Source: an uncultured Opitutales bacterium (GTDB taxonomy: Bacteria > Verrucomicrobiota > Verrucomicrobiia > Opitutales > Intestinicryptomonadaceae). Taken from it: a stretch of DNA of 21,635 nt. The notes under the pieces were generated by a model that saw nothing but the letters and a program-made list of their open reading frames with translations, had not been told where the DNA came from and ran no database searches. A program made the position numbers and the translations under genes. This document shows positions 6,796 to 14,089 of this stretch, one piece after another (within the stretch, counting starts at the first letter, position 1; each line of letters starts with the position of its first letter). The stretch is from the NCBI GenBank assembly GCA_900548185.1, contig URJJ01000038.1:1-21635 (forward strand), in the 5' to 3' direction.

Positions 6796-7191
6796 ATGAG
6801 CGAAAAAGAAGTATTCACATCCGTAGGGCGCCGCAAGACCTCCGTCGCGCGCGTCAGCCTCTCAAACGGCAGCGGCATCCTGACGGTGAACGGCAAGCCC
6901 CTCGATAAGTACTGCTATACCGACGCCCTCGTCCGCGAAGCCACCCAGCCCCTGGTTGTGACGGGCCTTGCGACGTCCGTTGACGCCTCCATAAAGGTCG
7001 ACGGCGGCGGTTCCTCCGGCCAGGCCGGCGCAATCAGCCACGGCCTCGCCCGCGCCCTCCAGAAGATGGACGCAAACCTCCGCGACGCCCTCAAGAAGGC
7101 GGGCCTCATCACCCGCGACGGCCGCGCCAAGGAACGTAAAAAGTCCGGCCAGCCGGGAGCCCGCAAGCGCTTCCAGTTCTCCAAGCGCTAA
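6796..7191 (+). CDS. rpsI: 30S ribosomal protein uS9
   Basis: Small-subunit protein whose C-terminal tail reaches the P-site tRNA. The 131 residues include GRRKTSVARV near the start, the GGSSGQAGAISHGLARAL core and the invariant basic end with KKSGQPGARKRFQFSKR, where the last Arg contacts tRNA in known ribosomes. It is 14 bases downstream of rplM, with a weak AAGAGA ribosome site, and is followed within 25 bases by a very strong terminator. Confidence 0.98.
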   Translation: MSEKEVFTSVGRRKTSVARVSLSNGSGILTVNGKPLDKYCYTDALVREATQPLVVTGLATSVDASIKVDGGGSSGQAGAISHGLARALQKMDANLRDALKKAGLITRDGRAKERKKSGQPGARKRFQFSKR

Positions 7192-7214
7192 TCGCGCAGG
7201 CGAAATTATTTTTG

Positions 7215-7248
7215 AGGCGGAAATTCCTGACGGGATTTCCGCCTTTTT
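7215..7248 (+). terminator. Rho-independent terminator of rplM-rpsI
   Basis: A 13-pair stem runs from AGGCGGAAAT at 7215-7224 to ATTTCCGCCT at 7235-7244, with the inner TCC/GGG pairs closing a TGAC tetraloop (one T-G wobble). It ends in TTTTT at 7244-7248. This is a textbook intrinsic terminator 24 bases after the rpsI stop. Confidence 0.93.
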
Positions 7249-7320
7249 GCGCCCGCGCTGAGCGCCTTATCCCTGTACCCCGCCCCCCTGCGAGCTGTCC
7301 GCACGGCATGCGTCCCACAC

Positions 7321-7344
7321 AAAAAAAATACTGCCCGGAGCAGT
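7321..7344 (-). terminator. Possible minus-strand terminator in the gene-free block
   Basis: Read on the minus strand, ACTGC (7344-7340) and GCAGT (7334-7330) form a 5-pair stem around a 5-base loop, and after one A there is a run of eight T. This could end a minus-strand transcript from the gene-free block. The stem is short, and the rpsI terminator is already 73 bases away, so it may be chance. Confidence 0.35.
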
Positions 7345-8266
7345 TAAAAAACGCGCCATCCCCTCCCCCGCACCCCGGCCTCCCACATTGAAGGCGTGTT
7401 GAAATGCCGCAGGGCGGCGATTGCAGGCTCGTAAAAAGAGGGCATCATGCCGCCCGACGGCGGGACGGGCCTTATAAGGCGCCTTCCGGGGAAGAGTTCG
7501 CCATAAAGCCTCCCCTTGCAAGCGGGGGCAAAACGGATGCGCCCGGGTTATTTTAAAATGCGGGCCAAATTTTTGCGGGCGATACCCCCGATTCATCCTG
7601 CCGGATTTGAAGAATTGCCGGGGCATTTTATGGGAAGCGGCGGCCTCACGCCGTCCCGCCAAAAAACGCCTTCCCGCTAAAAATCCGGTTTTCGATAAAC
7701 ACCGCCTGCGAATATGCAGATTTTTCCCGAAAGCAAACCCAGATAAAAAAAATCCGCATCCCCTTCAGCCCTGCGGAAATTTTTGCAGCTCCCGGAAGAT
7801 GCCGGCCACAATCGGAAACGCCTCCAAAGGCGAAAAGGCAGGATGGCGCCCTTTGCCAGAGAAGCGGCAGGCTTTATGTTATAAACAAAAAAAGACTGGC
7901 ATAAATTGGAATGCCCCGGAAGAAACGAAAAATCAGGCGGCGTTTCGCGACAGGTTAGGCGGGCGGGTGACTTATCCGCGTAAAAATCCATTTCAGAATC
8001 CAATTTCCGTTTCCCTATCCAGCCAGGCCCTCAAGAAATTTCCAAAAAAGTCCGCCCGAAGCGTCGCAGAATTTTTGCATTTTTCCGAATCCCGCGAAAG
8101 CGCCAAAAGTTCCGCCATGCCCCTTTGGGAAATACCCGCCTCTCCGGATTCCCTCCCCCCGCCGCAGCCGCAGCAATATGCGGGCAACTGCATCTTGGAG
8201 TGTAAAAAGGCATGGCAAAGGAATCATGGCGCAACCGGGCCTCCCAAACTTCCCCCATGCCGCAGC

Positions 8267-8296
8267 CCGCCCGGCATTCCCTTTAAAGCCGGGCGG
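8267..8296. repeat. Strong GC hairpin in intergenic DNA
   Basis: CCGCCCGGC at 8267-8275 pairs perfectly with GCCGGGCGG at 8288-8296 around a 12-base A/T-rich loop. No T run follows on either strand. It may be part of a structured RNA or a protein-binding site; its function is unknown. Confidence 0.45.
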
Positions 8297-8343
8297 CGTC
8301 TTTGCAAAGCCGGTATTTTAATGAGATGCACCAGCGGAAGACA

Positions 8344-8375
8344 GGCGCAAAAAAATGCGCCGGAAAAACTCCGGC
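8344..8375 (-). terminator. Terminator of the exported aldose epimerase gene
   Basis: On the minus strand, after the stop at 8423, GCCGG (8375-8371) and CCGGC (8363-8359) form a hairpin followed by GCA and seven T. The same bases can fold into an overlapping GGCGCA/TGCGCC hairpin around the T run (8344-8361). The position 48 bases past the stop fits a terminator of the minus-strand gene. Confidence 0.6.
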
Positions 8376-8381
8376 ACACAA

Positions 8382-8417
8382 CTGCGGGCCTTCCCCGCAG
8401 ATGCGGCAAAATGCCGC
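8382..8417. repeat. Two further hairpins next to the epimerase stop
   Basis: CTGCGGG/CCCGCAG (8382-8388 with 8394-8400) and GCGGCA/TGCCGC (8403-8408 with 8412-8417) stand side by side between the epimerase stop and its terminator. They give the 3' untranslated region three successive stem-loops, which could protect mRNA ends. Confidence 0.45.
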
Positions 8418-8422
8418 TGAAA

Positions 8423-9613
8423 TCACTTGTCCCAGTCTGCGCCGTCTGAAACGCCGAACCTGTACACCGTTTTGGAAGTCATCTTCTGCCCCGGACGGAG
8501 AATGGAAGACGGCCTGAATCCGGCATGATTCGGATTGTCGGGCGCATGCTGCGGCTCAAGCACAACCGCGCAATACTTGCCGTAGGGCTTGCCGTCCGCC
8601 CCCCTGAATTTGCCGGACTGGCCCTGCCCGGAGTAAAACTGTATGCAAGGCTCCTCGGTCAGAATTTCAAAGAACCTCCCGCTCTCGGGATGCCACACTC
8701 TGGCGGCGAGCCCCATTTCCCCGGCGGGCTTTGACAGGTTGAAATTGTGGTCGTAGCCGCCCCCGTTTTTCATCTGCGGGTGGGACATGTCGGCTATGTC
8801 GCGCCCAACCGGCTTCATTTTGTTGAAGTCAAACGGAGTGCCCGCGACGCGCACAAAGTTTCCGGTGGGTATCAGCTCGGAATCGACTTCGGTTATGGAC
8901 TCGGCCGGTATCTGCATGAGATGCCCGAGGTTGTCGCCGTTGCCCGCGCCCGCCAGGTTTATGTATGGGTGGAGGGTCAGGTTGCAGACGGTCGGCTTGT
9001 CGGTCTCCGCCGTGTATTCTATTGAGAAGGTGTCGTCCTCGTGAAGCTTGAAGAGCGCGGACACCTTGAGGTTTCCCGGGAAGCCCATTTCCCCGTCGGG
9101 CGAGGTGCGCGACATTTTCACCCCGACAAACCCGTCGCCCTTCACCGGCTCGGAATCCCACACATGCTTGTCAAAGCCCCGGCTCCCGCCGTGGAGGGTG
9201 TTGCCGTTTTCGTTGGCGTCGAGCCTGTATTCGGCGCCGTCTATCGAAAACCTGGCGTTCCCCAGACGGTTGCCGAAGCGGCCGACGACCGGGCCGAAAT
9301 AGCTGTTGTCGCTTTCGTAGTCGGAGAGCGACGCCTGGTTCAGGTTTATGTTTTCAAACCTGCCGTTTTTGTCCGGGGTGCGGATTTCGGCGAGGCGCGC
9401 GCCAAAATCTATCATCTTGACTGTCAGGCCGTTTGAGTTTTTAAGCTCGTACATTGTGACGTTTTTGCCGTCCGAAGTTTTTCCGAATCCGGAGGAAGCC
9501 ACCGACATTCCGTCCGCGCCTCCGGCCACACCGGAGCACGAACAAAGCGCTGCGGCGCAGGCGGCCGCCGCAGCCCGGGCGGCCATGATTGCGGGCTTTT
9601 TCATATGAGACAT
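8423..9613 (-). CDS. Exported GalM-like aldose 1-epimerase (lipoprotein)
   Basis: Aldose mutarotase family, interconverting alpha and beta anomers of sugars such as galactose. The 396 residues begin with a secretion signal ending in LCSC, so Cys26 may be lipidated, and a periplasmic or outer-membrane place is likely rather than the usual cytosol. GalM motifs are GRFGNRLGNA at 111-120, LHGG with His141, NLTLHPYINLAG with His215 (classic enzymes have N-H-T/S-Y-F at this point), GGYDHNF, and Glu353 in VLEPQHAPD as the catalytic base. AAAGGAT six bases before the ATG is a good ribosome site; an internal ATG three codons later is less well placed. It is transcribed alone, divergent from the acyl synthetase. 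With the exported GH92 enzyme it suggests extracytoplasmic sugar processing. Confidence 0.92.
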   Translation of the reverse strand: MSHMKKPAIMAARAAAAACAAALCSCSGVAGGADGMSVASSGFGKTSDGKNVTMYELKNSNGLTVKMIDFGARLAEIRTPDKNGRFENINLNQASLSDYESDNSYFGPVVGRFGNRLGNARFSIDGAEYRLDANENGNTLHGGSRGFDKHVWDSEPVKGDGFVGVKMSRTSPDGEMGFPGNLKVSALFKLHEDDTFSIEYTAETDKPTVCNLTLHPYINLAGAGNGDNLGHLMQIPAESITEVDSELIPTGNFVRVAGTPFDFNKMKPVGRDIADMSHPQMKNGGGYDHNFNLSKPAGEMGLAARVWHPESGRFFEILTEEPCIQFYSGQGQSGKFRGADGKPYGKYCAVVLEPQHAPDNPNHAGFRPSSILRPGQKMTSKTVYRFGVSDGADWDK

Positions 9614-9682
9614 AGTTTTATCCTTTTGCTTTTTGTCCGGCGGGCCGCACGCGCTAAGGCCGCGCCTTTTTGAATGAAAACC

Positions 9683-9710
9683 ATCTTAAAGCGCCCGCTC
9701 GCGGGGTCAA
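9683..9710 (-). promoter_or_regulatory. Putative promoter of the exported epimerase gene
   Basis: On the minus strand, TTGACC (9710-9705) and TAAGAT (9688-9683) are 16 bases apart, about 70 bases upstream of the ATG at 9613. This lies in the 263-base divergent gap shared with the acyl synthetase gene. Confidence 0.45.
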
Positions 9711-9840
9711 GAGGCATTTATTTGACAGTAAAGCCCCGTTTCGCGCCCGGACGCGGGATGCGCATGGCGGCAAACCCGGCGCCTCCCGCCATTTTGGCGC
9801 AATATTCCGGCCACCAAACTGTCCTATTTTCAGGCATATG

Positions 9841-9869
9841 TTGACACGCGCAAAAATTTTCGGAAAGTA
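9841..9869 (+). promoter_or_regulatory. Possible promoter of the acyl synthetase gene
   Basis: A perfect TTGACA at 9841-9846 lies 36 bases before ATG 9877. The matching -10 position with a 17-base spacer (AAAGTA, 9864-9869) is poor. The geometry would put the transcript start at or next to the ATG, as in the GH92 promoter at 14055. A second TTGACA at 9722-9727 has no -10 partner. Confidence 0.3.
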
Positions 9870-9876
9870 GTGGGGC

Positions 9877-11496
9877 ATGCACGATTACACAATCGACATG
9901 GGCTTTGACGAATTCGAGCGGCTCCCCGAACTGAAAAGGACGCTCGCGGGAGCCATCGTGCGCGGGCTTTTCGGAAGCCGCGACGCGGATGTTCTCACGG
10001 ACTACACCTGCGGGGGGACCTTTACCGGGGGCTCGCTCCTGCGTTCGGCCCTCGCGCTCTCGCGCACGATAAGGCGGGCCACCCCGGCTCCGCGGGTGGG
10101 CATAGTCATGCCCCCGTGCCGCCACGCCGCCGTCGCAAACTACGCATGCATCTTCGCCGGCAAGACCCCCGTGAACCTGAACTTCACTATGGGCCGGGCC
10201 GCGGCGGAATCATGCCTTTCGGCCTCCGGCATAGAGGCGGCCATAACGACGCCCGCAATGCGCGCAAAAATTTCGGAGGCGAACCCCGGCTTTCCCTGGG
10301 CGCCGGCTGAAATCGACATTTCCAGCGCCCTCGGCCCTGCCGAGTCCGCCCTGCCGGAAGCCGCGCAAAGCTCGCCGGAAGCGGCCCTGGAATGGCTGGG
10401 CCTTGAGGAGTTCGGCGAAAACCGGGGGGAGGCTACTTTGATATTTACAAGCGGCAGCGAGGGCGCCCCCAAGGCCGCCGTGCTGACCGGGCGCAACATC
10501 ATAGCAAACTGCCTCCAAACCCACATGAGCCGGGTTTTCGAGCCCGGAGACCTGCTTCTGGGCAACCTTCCGGTGTTCCACTCGTTCGGACTGCTTTTTG
10601 AAGTCTGGTTCATGGCACTCCACGGCATGAGGACGCTGATGGTGGCAAGCCCAATCGACATAAAGGCTAACCTCCGCGCCATACGGGAGTTCTCCCCGTC
10701 AGTCATGATAGGCAGCCCCACCTTTTTCAGGGCCTACCTGCGCCACGCCTCAAAGGACGACATGAAAAGCCTGCGCAAGGTCATAGCCGGCGCAGAAAAG
10801 ACCCCCGAAGGCTTCCACGGGCACTGGAACGGAACCTTCGGCGAAAACACGTACTCGGAAGGCTACGGCCTGACCGAGACATCGCCCGTGGTCGGGGTGA
10901 ACCTGCCCCAACGCGACTTCGGGTTCTTTTCGACGGGCTCGCGGGCGGGCTCAATCGGGAAGATTTTCCCCGGGATGTCCGCGAGGATTCTCGACTCCTC
11001 CACCCTGGAGCCCCTGCCCTTCGGGCATCAGGGCCTTTTGAGCATGCGCGGCGCAAACGTGTTCGCGGGGTACCTCGCAAACCCCGAGGCCACTGCGGCA
11101 ACCCTCCGGGACGGATGGATAGTCACGGGGGACCTCGCCCGGCTAGACAGGGACGGCTTCCTTTACGTCGACGGCCGCCTGTCGCGATTTTCCAAAATCG
11201 GCGGCGAGATGGTTCCGCACGCGACGGTGGAGGCGGCGCTTTCAAAGGCGCTCGGCCTAAACGGCCTCGAAGCCCCCGCCCTTGCGGTGTCGGCGCGCAT
11301 GGACGAGGACAAGGGGGAGGCCCTGGTCCTGGTGTCGGCGGTAGAAATCGAGATGGCGCGCGTGAAGGAGGCGCTGAGGTCGGAGGGGATAAGCAACCTG
11401 TGGATGCCAAAGCACATAGTCAGGGTCGCCAAAATCCCCCTGCTTGCGAGCGGCAAACTGGACCTGAAAGAACTTGCAAATATGGCCAAAGGCTAA
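9877..11496 (+). CDS. AMP-forming acyl-ACP/acyl-CoA synthetase (Aas-like)
   Basis: ANL-superfamily adenylating enzyme of 539 residues that activates a fatty acid with ATP and passes it to a thiol carrier. The ATP loop is TSGSEGAPK at 191-199, YGLTETSP lies at 330-337, TGDL with its ribose-binding Asp at 417-420, and the C-terminal catalytic lysine is Lys527 in ASGKLDL. The SRFSKIGGEMVPHATVE hinge is typical of the synthetase half of Aas (acyl-ACP synthetase/acylglycerophosphoethanolamine acyltransferase), so recycling of exogenous or phospholipid-derived fatty acids is the likeliest role. The acyltransferase half is not fused. No transmembrane segment is evident. The gene stops 41 bases before the LysM gene with no terminator between. 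The substrate remains inferred. Confidence 0.85.
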   Translation: MHDYTIDMGFDEFERLPELKRTLAGAIVRGLFGSRDADVLTDYTCGGTFTGGSLLRSALALSRTIRRATPAPRVGIVMPPCRHAAVANYACIFAGKTPVNLNFTMGRAAAESCLSASGIEAAITTPAMRAKISEANPGFPWAPAEIDISSALGPAESALPEAAQSSPEAALEWLGLEEFGENRGEATLIFTSGSEGAPKAAVLTGRNIIANCLQTHMSRVFEPGDLLLGNLPVFHSFGLLFEVWFMALHGMRTLMVASPIDIKANLRAIREFSPSVMIGSPTFFRAYLRHASKDDMKSLRKVIAGAEKTPEGFHGHWNGTFGENTYSEGYGLTETSPVVGVNLPQRDFGFFSTGSRAGSIGKIFPGMSARILDSSTLEPLPFGHQGLLSMRGANVFAGYLANPEATAATLRDGWIVTGDLARLDRDGFLYVDGRLSRFSKIGGEMVPHATVEAALSKALGLNGLEAPALAVSARMDEDKGEALVLVSAVEIEMARVKEALRSEGISNLWMPKHIVRVAKIPLLASGKLDLKELANMAKG

Positions 11497-11537
11497 AAGT
11501 ATTTGCCGAAACTGGAAAAAAACTTTACAAAGGCAGC

Positions 11538-12107
11538 ATGAAAAGAATTTTTTTTACGGCGTTTTTCGCGGCGGCGGCCTGCGCGGCACAGGCGCAGTCG
11601 GCGGCCCTGGCAGACATGCAGCAGGACTTCGCCCTGATAAAGCGCGAGGTTGGGCAGCTCAGGCTCGAAGTCGAACAGCTCAGGCTAGAGAATGAAAGGC
11701 TTTCGGCGGCCCTGAAAAAATCGCTCTCTTCCGGCGCCTCTGCGGAGGGCATGAACGCTATGGCCACAACCCTGCGCAGCGAGATGGCTGCAAAGGACGA
11801 ATCCGCAAAGCGCGAAGTCCTGGCCCAGGTGCGCCGCGAAATGGAGTCGATGGCATCGCAGGTGAACTCGAATCTCGGCAAGCTCGCCTCCGCCGTCGGT
11901 TCGCGCCCCCAGCAGGCGTCCGTACCCTCTTTTTCAAACAACTACCCGCAAAACGGCGTGACCCATACGGTTGTAAGCGGCGACACGCTAAGCGGCATCG
12001 CGCGCAAGTACGGCTCGCGCGTAAAATGGATACAGGACGCAAACAGGATAGCCGATCCGAGCCGCGGCCTGATGGTCGGCCAGACAATCTTCGTACCAAA
12101 GGAATAG
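11538..12107 (+). CDS. Exported coiled-coil protein with C-terminal LysM domain
   Basis: A 189-residue protein with a signal peptide (charged MKR, hydrophobic core, cleavage near AQAQS at about 20). A heptad-like coiled coil from about 27 to 63 is rich in QLRLE repeats, followed by a polar helical linker. One LysM domain lies at about 143-188, with HTVVSGDTLSGIARKYG and the closing LMVGQTIFVP. LysM binds N-acetylglucosamine chains of peptidoglycan, so it probably sits on the cell wall in the periplasm. A good AAAGG ribosome site precedes ATG 11538. parB starts four bases after its stop, which makes co-translation likely. The role is structural or in wall metabolism; no catalytic domain is visible. 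Confidence 0.88.
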   Translation: MKRIFFTAFFAAAACAAQAQSAALADMQQDFALIKREVGQLRLEVEQLRLENERLSAALKKSLSSGASAEGMNAMATTLRSEMAAKDESAKREVLAQVRREMESMASQVNSNLGKLASAVGSRPQQASVPSFSNNYPQNGVTHTVVSGDTLSGIARKYGSRVKWIQDANRIADPSRGLMVGQTIFVPKE

Positions 12108-12111
12108 CCCG

Positions 12112-13056
12112 ATGGCATCCCAGCACAAATCTCTAGGAAGGGGCCTCGGCTCCATAATATCCGGCGGCCTCAAGCAGCCGTCGGAAAAGCCCTCCCCCAG
12201 GGGGTCGGCAAAAGCGCCAGCCGCTCCGGCGGCGGGGGCTGGGGCTGCGGCGCAATCCCACCTCTTCAGCGAAATCCCCCTGGAGAAGATATCCCCAAGC
12301 CCCTACCAGGCCAGGCGCGACTTTCCGGAAGAGGAAATAGCCCAGCTTGCGGAATCCATCGCATCCGAAGGGCTGATTCAGCCAGTGGTTGTGCGCGCCG
12401 CAAAAGGCGGGATGTACGAGCTCGTAGCGGGCGAGAGGAGGTTCAGGGCCTGCAAGAAGCTGGGGCTTAAGCGCATCGCAGCCTTCGTGCAGCAGTCCAG
12501 CGACTCTTCTGCGGCGGTGAAGGGCCTGATTGAAAACCTCCAGCGCAGCGACCTCAACCCGATGGAAGAGGCGCAGGGAATCGCCAGCCTCATATCAAAC
12601 TTCAAAATGACCCAGGACGCGGCCGCCCAGAGGCTCGGCAAGCCGCGCTCAAGCATAGCAAACTCCCTCCGCCTGCTCTCGCTGCCCGGGGAGATTCAGG
12701 GCTTCATATCAAAGGGCCTGATAACGCAGGGGCACGCCAAAGTCCTCCTGGGCCTCGACGACAAGGGGACGCAGGTGCTTCTTGCGCGCCGCATAATCGA
12801 AAGCTCCCTGAACGTCCGCAGCACCGAAGACGCCGTGAGGCGCATGAAAAACGAGCGCGAGAGGCAGACCCCGGGCACGGGCCCTGCCGGGGCCGCGCAG
12901 AGCGCCGTGATACGCTCAATACAAAACAAGATTTCAAGCCGCCTGAACGCCTCCGTCGAAATCAGGCACGCCCCCAAAAAGGGCAAAATCATAATCGAAT
13001 ACATTGGAAACGACGACCTCCAGAGGATTCTGGAGATAATCGGAGTGGAGCCCTGA
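12112..13056 (+). CDS. parB: Chromosome-partitioning protein ParB
   Basis: ParB/Spo0J family CTPase clamp that loads at parS sites near the replication origin and guides chromosome segregation. The 314 residues show the usual N-terminal KSLGRGLGSI segment, an Ala/Pro-rich linker, the SPYQARRDF box, the CTP-binding GERRFR at 107-112, ENLQRSDLNPMEEA at about 141-154 and a helix-turn-helix near 166-192 containing RLGKPRSSIANSLRLL. The C-terminal dimer region is also present. No parA lies next to it and I found no parS-like 16-base palindrome in the window. It is flanked by an exported LysM protein (4-base gap) and a secreted protein (7-base gap), an odd envelope context for a DNA partition gene. 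Confidence 0.96.
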   Translation: MASQHKSLGRGLGSIISGGLKQPSEKPSPRGSAKAPAAPAAGAGAAAQSHLFSEIPLEKISPSPYQARRDFPEEEIAQLAESIASEGLIQPVVVRAAKGGMYELVAGERRFRACKKLGLKRIAAFVQQSSDSSAAVKGLIENLQRSDLNPMEEAQGIASLISNFKMTQDAAAQRLGKPRSSIANSLRLLSLPGEIQGFISKGLITQGHAKVLLGLDDKGTQVLLARRIIESSLNVRSTEDAVRRMKNERERQTPGTGPAGAAQSAVIRSIQNKISSRLNASVEIRHAPKKGKIIIEYIGNDDLQRILEIIGVEP

Positions 13057-13063
13057 ACCGTCA

Positions 13064-13993
13064 ATGAAAACCTCCCGCAGAGTTTGCACGGCAGCGTTTG
13101 CAATTATCATTGCAGCGTCCGTTCCGTCGTTTGCGGGGCTGAAGAACAACGATTTCACAAAGGCGAACGCGTCCTTCAAAAAGGAAAACAGGGAGCCTGA
13201 AAAGAGCCGCCTCCAGGATGAAAAAAGCGGGCTTCAGGACGAGAAGTTCAAGTCCGAAACCTTCAGGCCGGCCGACGACGCCCGCTACCTTGAGGACAGG
13301 CGCTTCAAGGATTCGGGCGGCGAAATGGGGCGCGTGTTTTCCGAAAGGCGGAAATCCCCGGGCGGAACCTACGAACCTCCCGACCTGAAAATATTCAGGG
13401 ACGGCCGCTCATTTGAAAAGGACCTCCACCTCGAAAACAAGGACCGCAACCTTTCAAAAAAATACGAGGGCACCATAGACTTCTCCGGGCGCCATCCCCA
13501 GAACGCCTACATGCGGGAGTTTCTGGCGCAAACCCAGGAGCGCTCCATGCAGGAGATAAACAAGTACATGTTCCGCTCCTCGCATTCCTCAGACCCGGGC
13601 ATCCCCACGGTCGGCGCGGGCTCGCAGCTCCACGGGGACGGTGAAAGTCCCGGCGCGGTTTCGGACTTCCTGTTCGGGAGAAAGAGCGTCGGCCGCACGG
13701 CGGTATCGTTTAAAAAGGACGTGCGCGTGGGTTCGGTGTCGCCTTCGGAATCAGTGTTTGAAAAGGGGGCGCCCGCAAAAGCCCCGTCCGCGGAAATTCC
13801 CGCAGGGGCGCGCCTGCTTCCCGCCCAGGTCATAGGCGAGGCGAAAAGCGGGCCGGCCAGCCCGCCGGAAAAGAAGATAAAGGTCGCCGAAAAGGAAGTG
13901 GACAAGGGGCAGTCTTCGAGCATATTTTCGCCGAATGCGGGGGGGATGTCCACGGGCAAATACAAAATCAAGGTCGAAGTATCCGACCCTTAG
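13064..13993 (+). CDS. Secreted, mostly disordered protein, unknown function
   Basis: A 309-residue protein that I do not recognise. It has a clear signal peptide (MKTSRR, then a hydrophobic Ala/Ile stretch, probable cleavage after SFA at about residue 24). The mature part is highly charged, low in hydrophobics, and rich in Lys, Glu, Asp, Arg and Ser, with a short tandem motif LQDEK-SG-LQDEK near 50-61. The C-terminal third is rich in Pro, Ala and Lys and ends in a short beta-like KYKIKVEVS. The coding style (high third-position GC) and the seven-base distance from parB support a real gene in the same operon. It is probably periplasmic or at the surface; it could be a lineage-specific envelope component working with the LysM protein. 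Confidence 0.72.
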   Translation: MKTSRRVCTAAFAIIIAASVPSFAGLKNNDFTKANASFKKENREPEKSRLQDEKSGLQDEKFKSETFRPADDARYLEDRRFKDSGGEMGRVFSERRKSPGGTYEPPDLKIFRDGRSFEKDLHLENKDRNLSKKYEGTIDFSGRHPQNAYMREFLAQTQERSMQEINKYMFRSSHSSDPGIPTVGAGSQLHGDGESPGAVSDFLFGRKSVGRTAVSFKKDVRVGSVSPSESVFEKGAPAKAPSAEIPAGARLLPAQVIGEAKSGPASPPEKKIKVAEKEVDKGQSSSIFSPNAGGMSTGKYKIKVEVSDP

Positions 13994-14006
13994 CGCGCCT
14001 CCCCGG

Positions 14007-14042
14007 AATGCGGCGCCCCGGCGGGGGCATATGCGCATTTTT
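14007..14042 (+). terminator. Terminator of the acyl synthetase-parB cluster
   Basis: The outer arms AATGCG (14007-14012) and CGCATT (14034-14039) enclose an inner GCCCC/GGGGC stem (14015-14019 with 14024-14028), followed by TTT. It stands 13 bases after the stop of the secreted protein and just before the GH92 promoter. The T run is short. Confidence 0.5.
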
Positions 14043-14054
14043 ATCGCAACTTCA

Positions 14055-14083
14055 TTGACGCGCGGGCAAATGCGCCCAATAAT
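14055..14083 (+). promoter_or_regulatory. Promoter of the GH92 gene, predicted leaderless start
   Basis: TTGACG at 14055-14060 and AATAAT at 14078-14083 are separated by the ideal 17 bases; the -10 matches consensus at five of six positions. The ATG begins seven bases after the -10 box, which is where transcription is expected to start. No Shine-Dalgarno sequence precedes the ATG. The mRNA is therefore predicted to have no 5' leader. Confidence 0.6.
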
Positions 14084-14089
14084 CGCCCC

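Larger units (their letters stand above)
7249..8343. other. A-rich gene-free block with hairpins
   Basis: About 1.1 kb without a convincing gene. It is clearly richer in A and T than the flanking genes, with many A runs. Structures seen: a palindrome GCCTTATAAGGC at 7469-7480 overlapping AAGGCGCCTT at 7476-7485; a 5-pair hairpin with an 8-base A run at 7321-7344; GCCCG/CGGGC arms at 7541-7545 and 7561-7565 around an ATTTTAAAAT palindrome; and a 9-pair GC hairpin at 8267-8296. A frame from TTG 7607 stays open for 280 codons but lacks a ribosome site, a recognisable domain and the high third-position GC of neighbours. I see no RNase P RNA, tmRNA, SRP RNA or tRNA signatures. It could hold a small RNA or a decayed gene. 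Confidence 0.6.

Noticed and set aside
7607..8449. A 280-codon plus-strand open frame starting at TTG
   Set aside because: No ribosome site, no recognisable domain, Cys/Pro/Lys-rich composition unlike neighbours and no third-position GC bias. It also runs through the epimerase terminator hairpins and into the 3' end of that gene. Kept as a finding for the block, not as a gene.
12000..14089. parS site near parB
   Set aside because: I looked for the 16-base palindrome with the TTTCACGTGAAA core and did not see it or a close variant.
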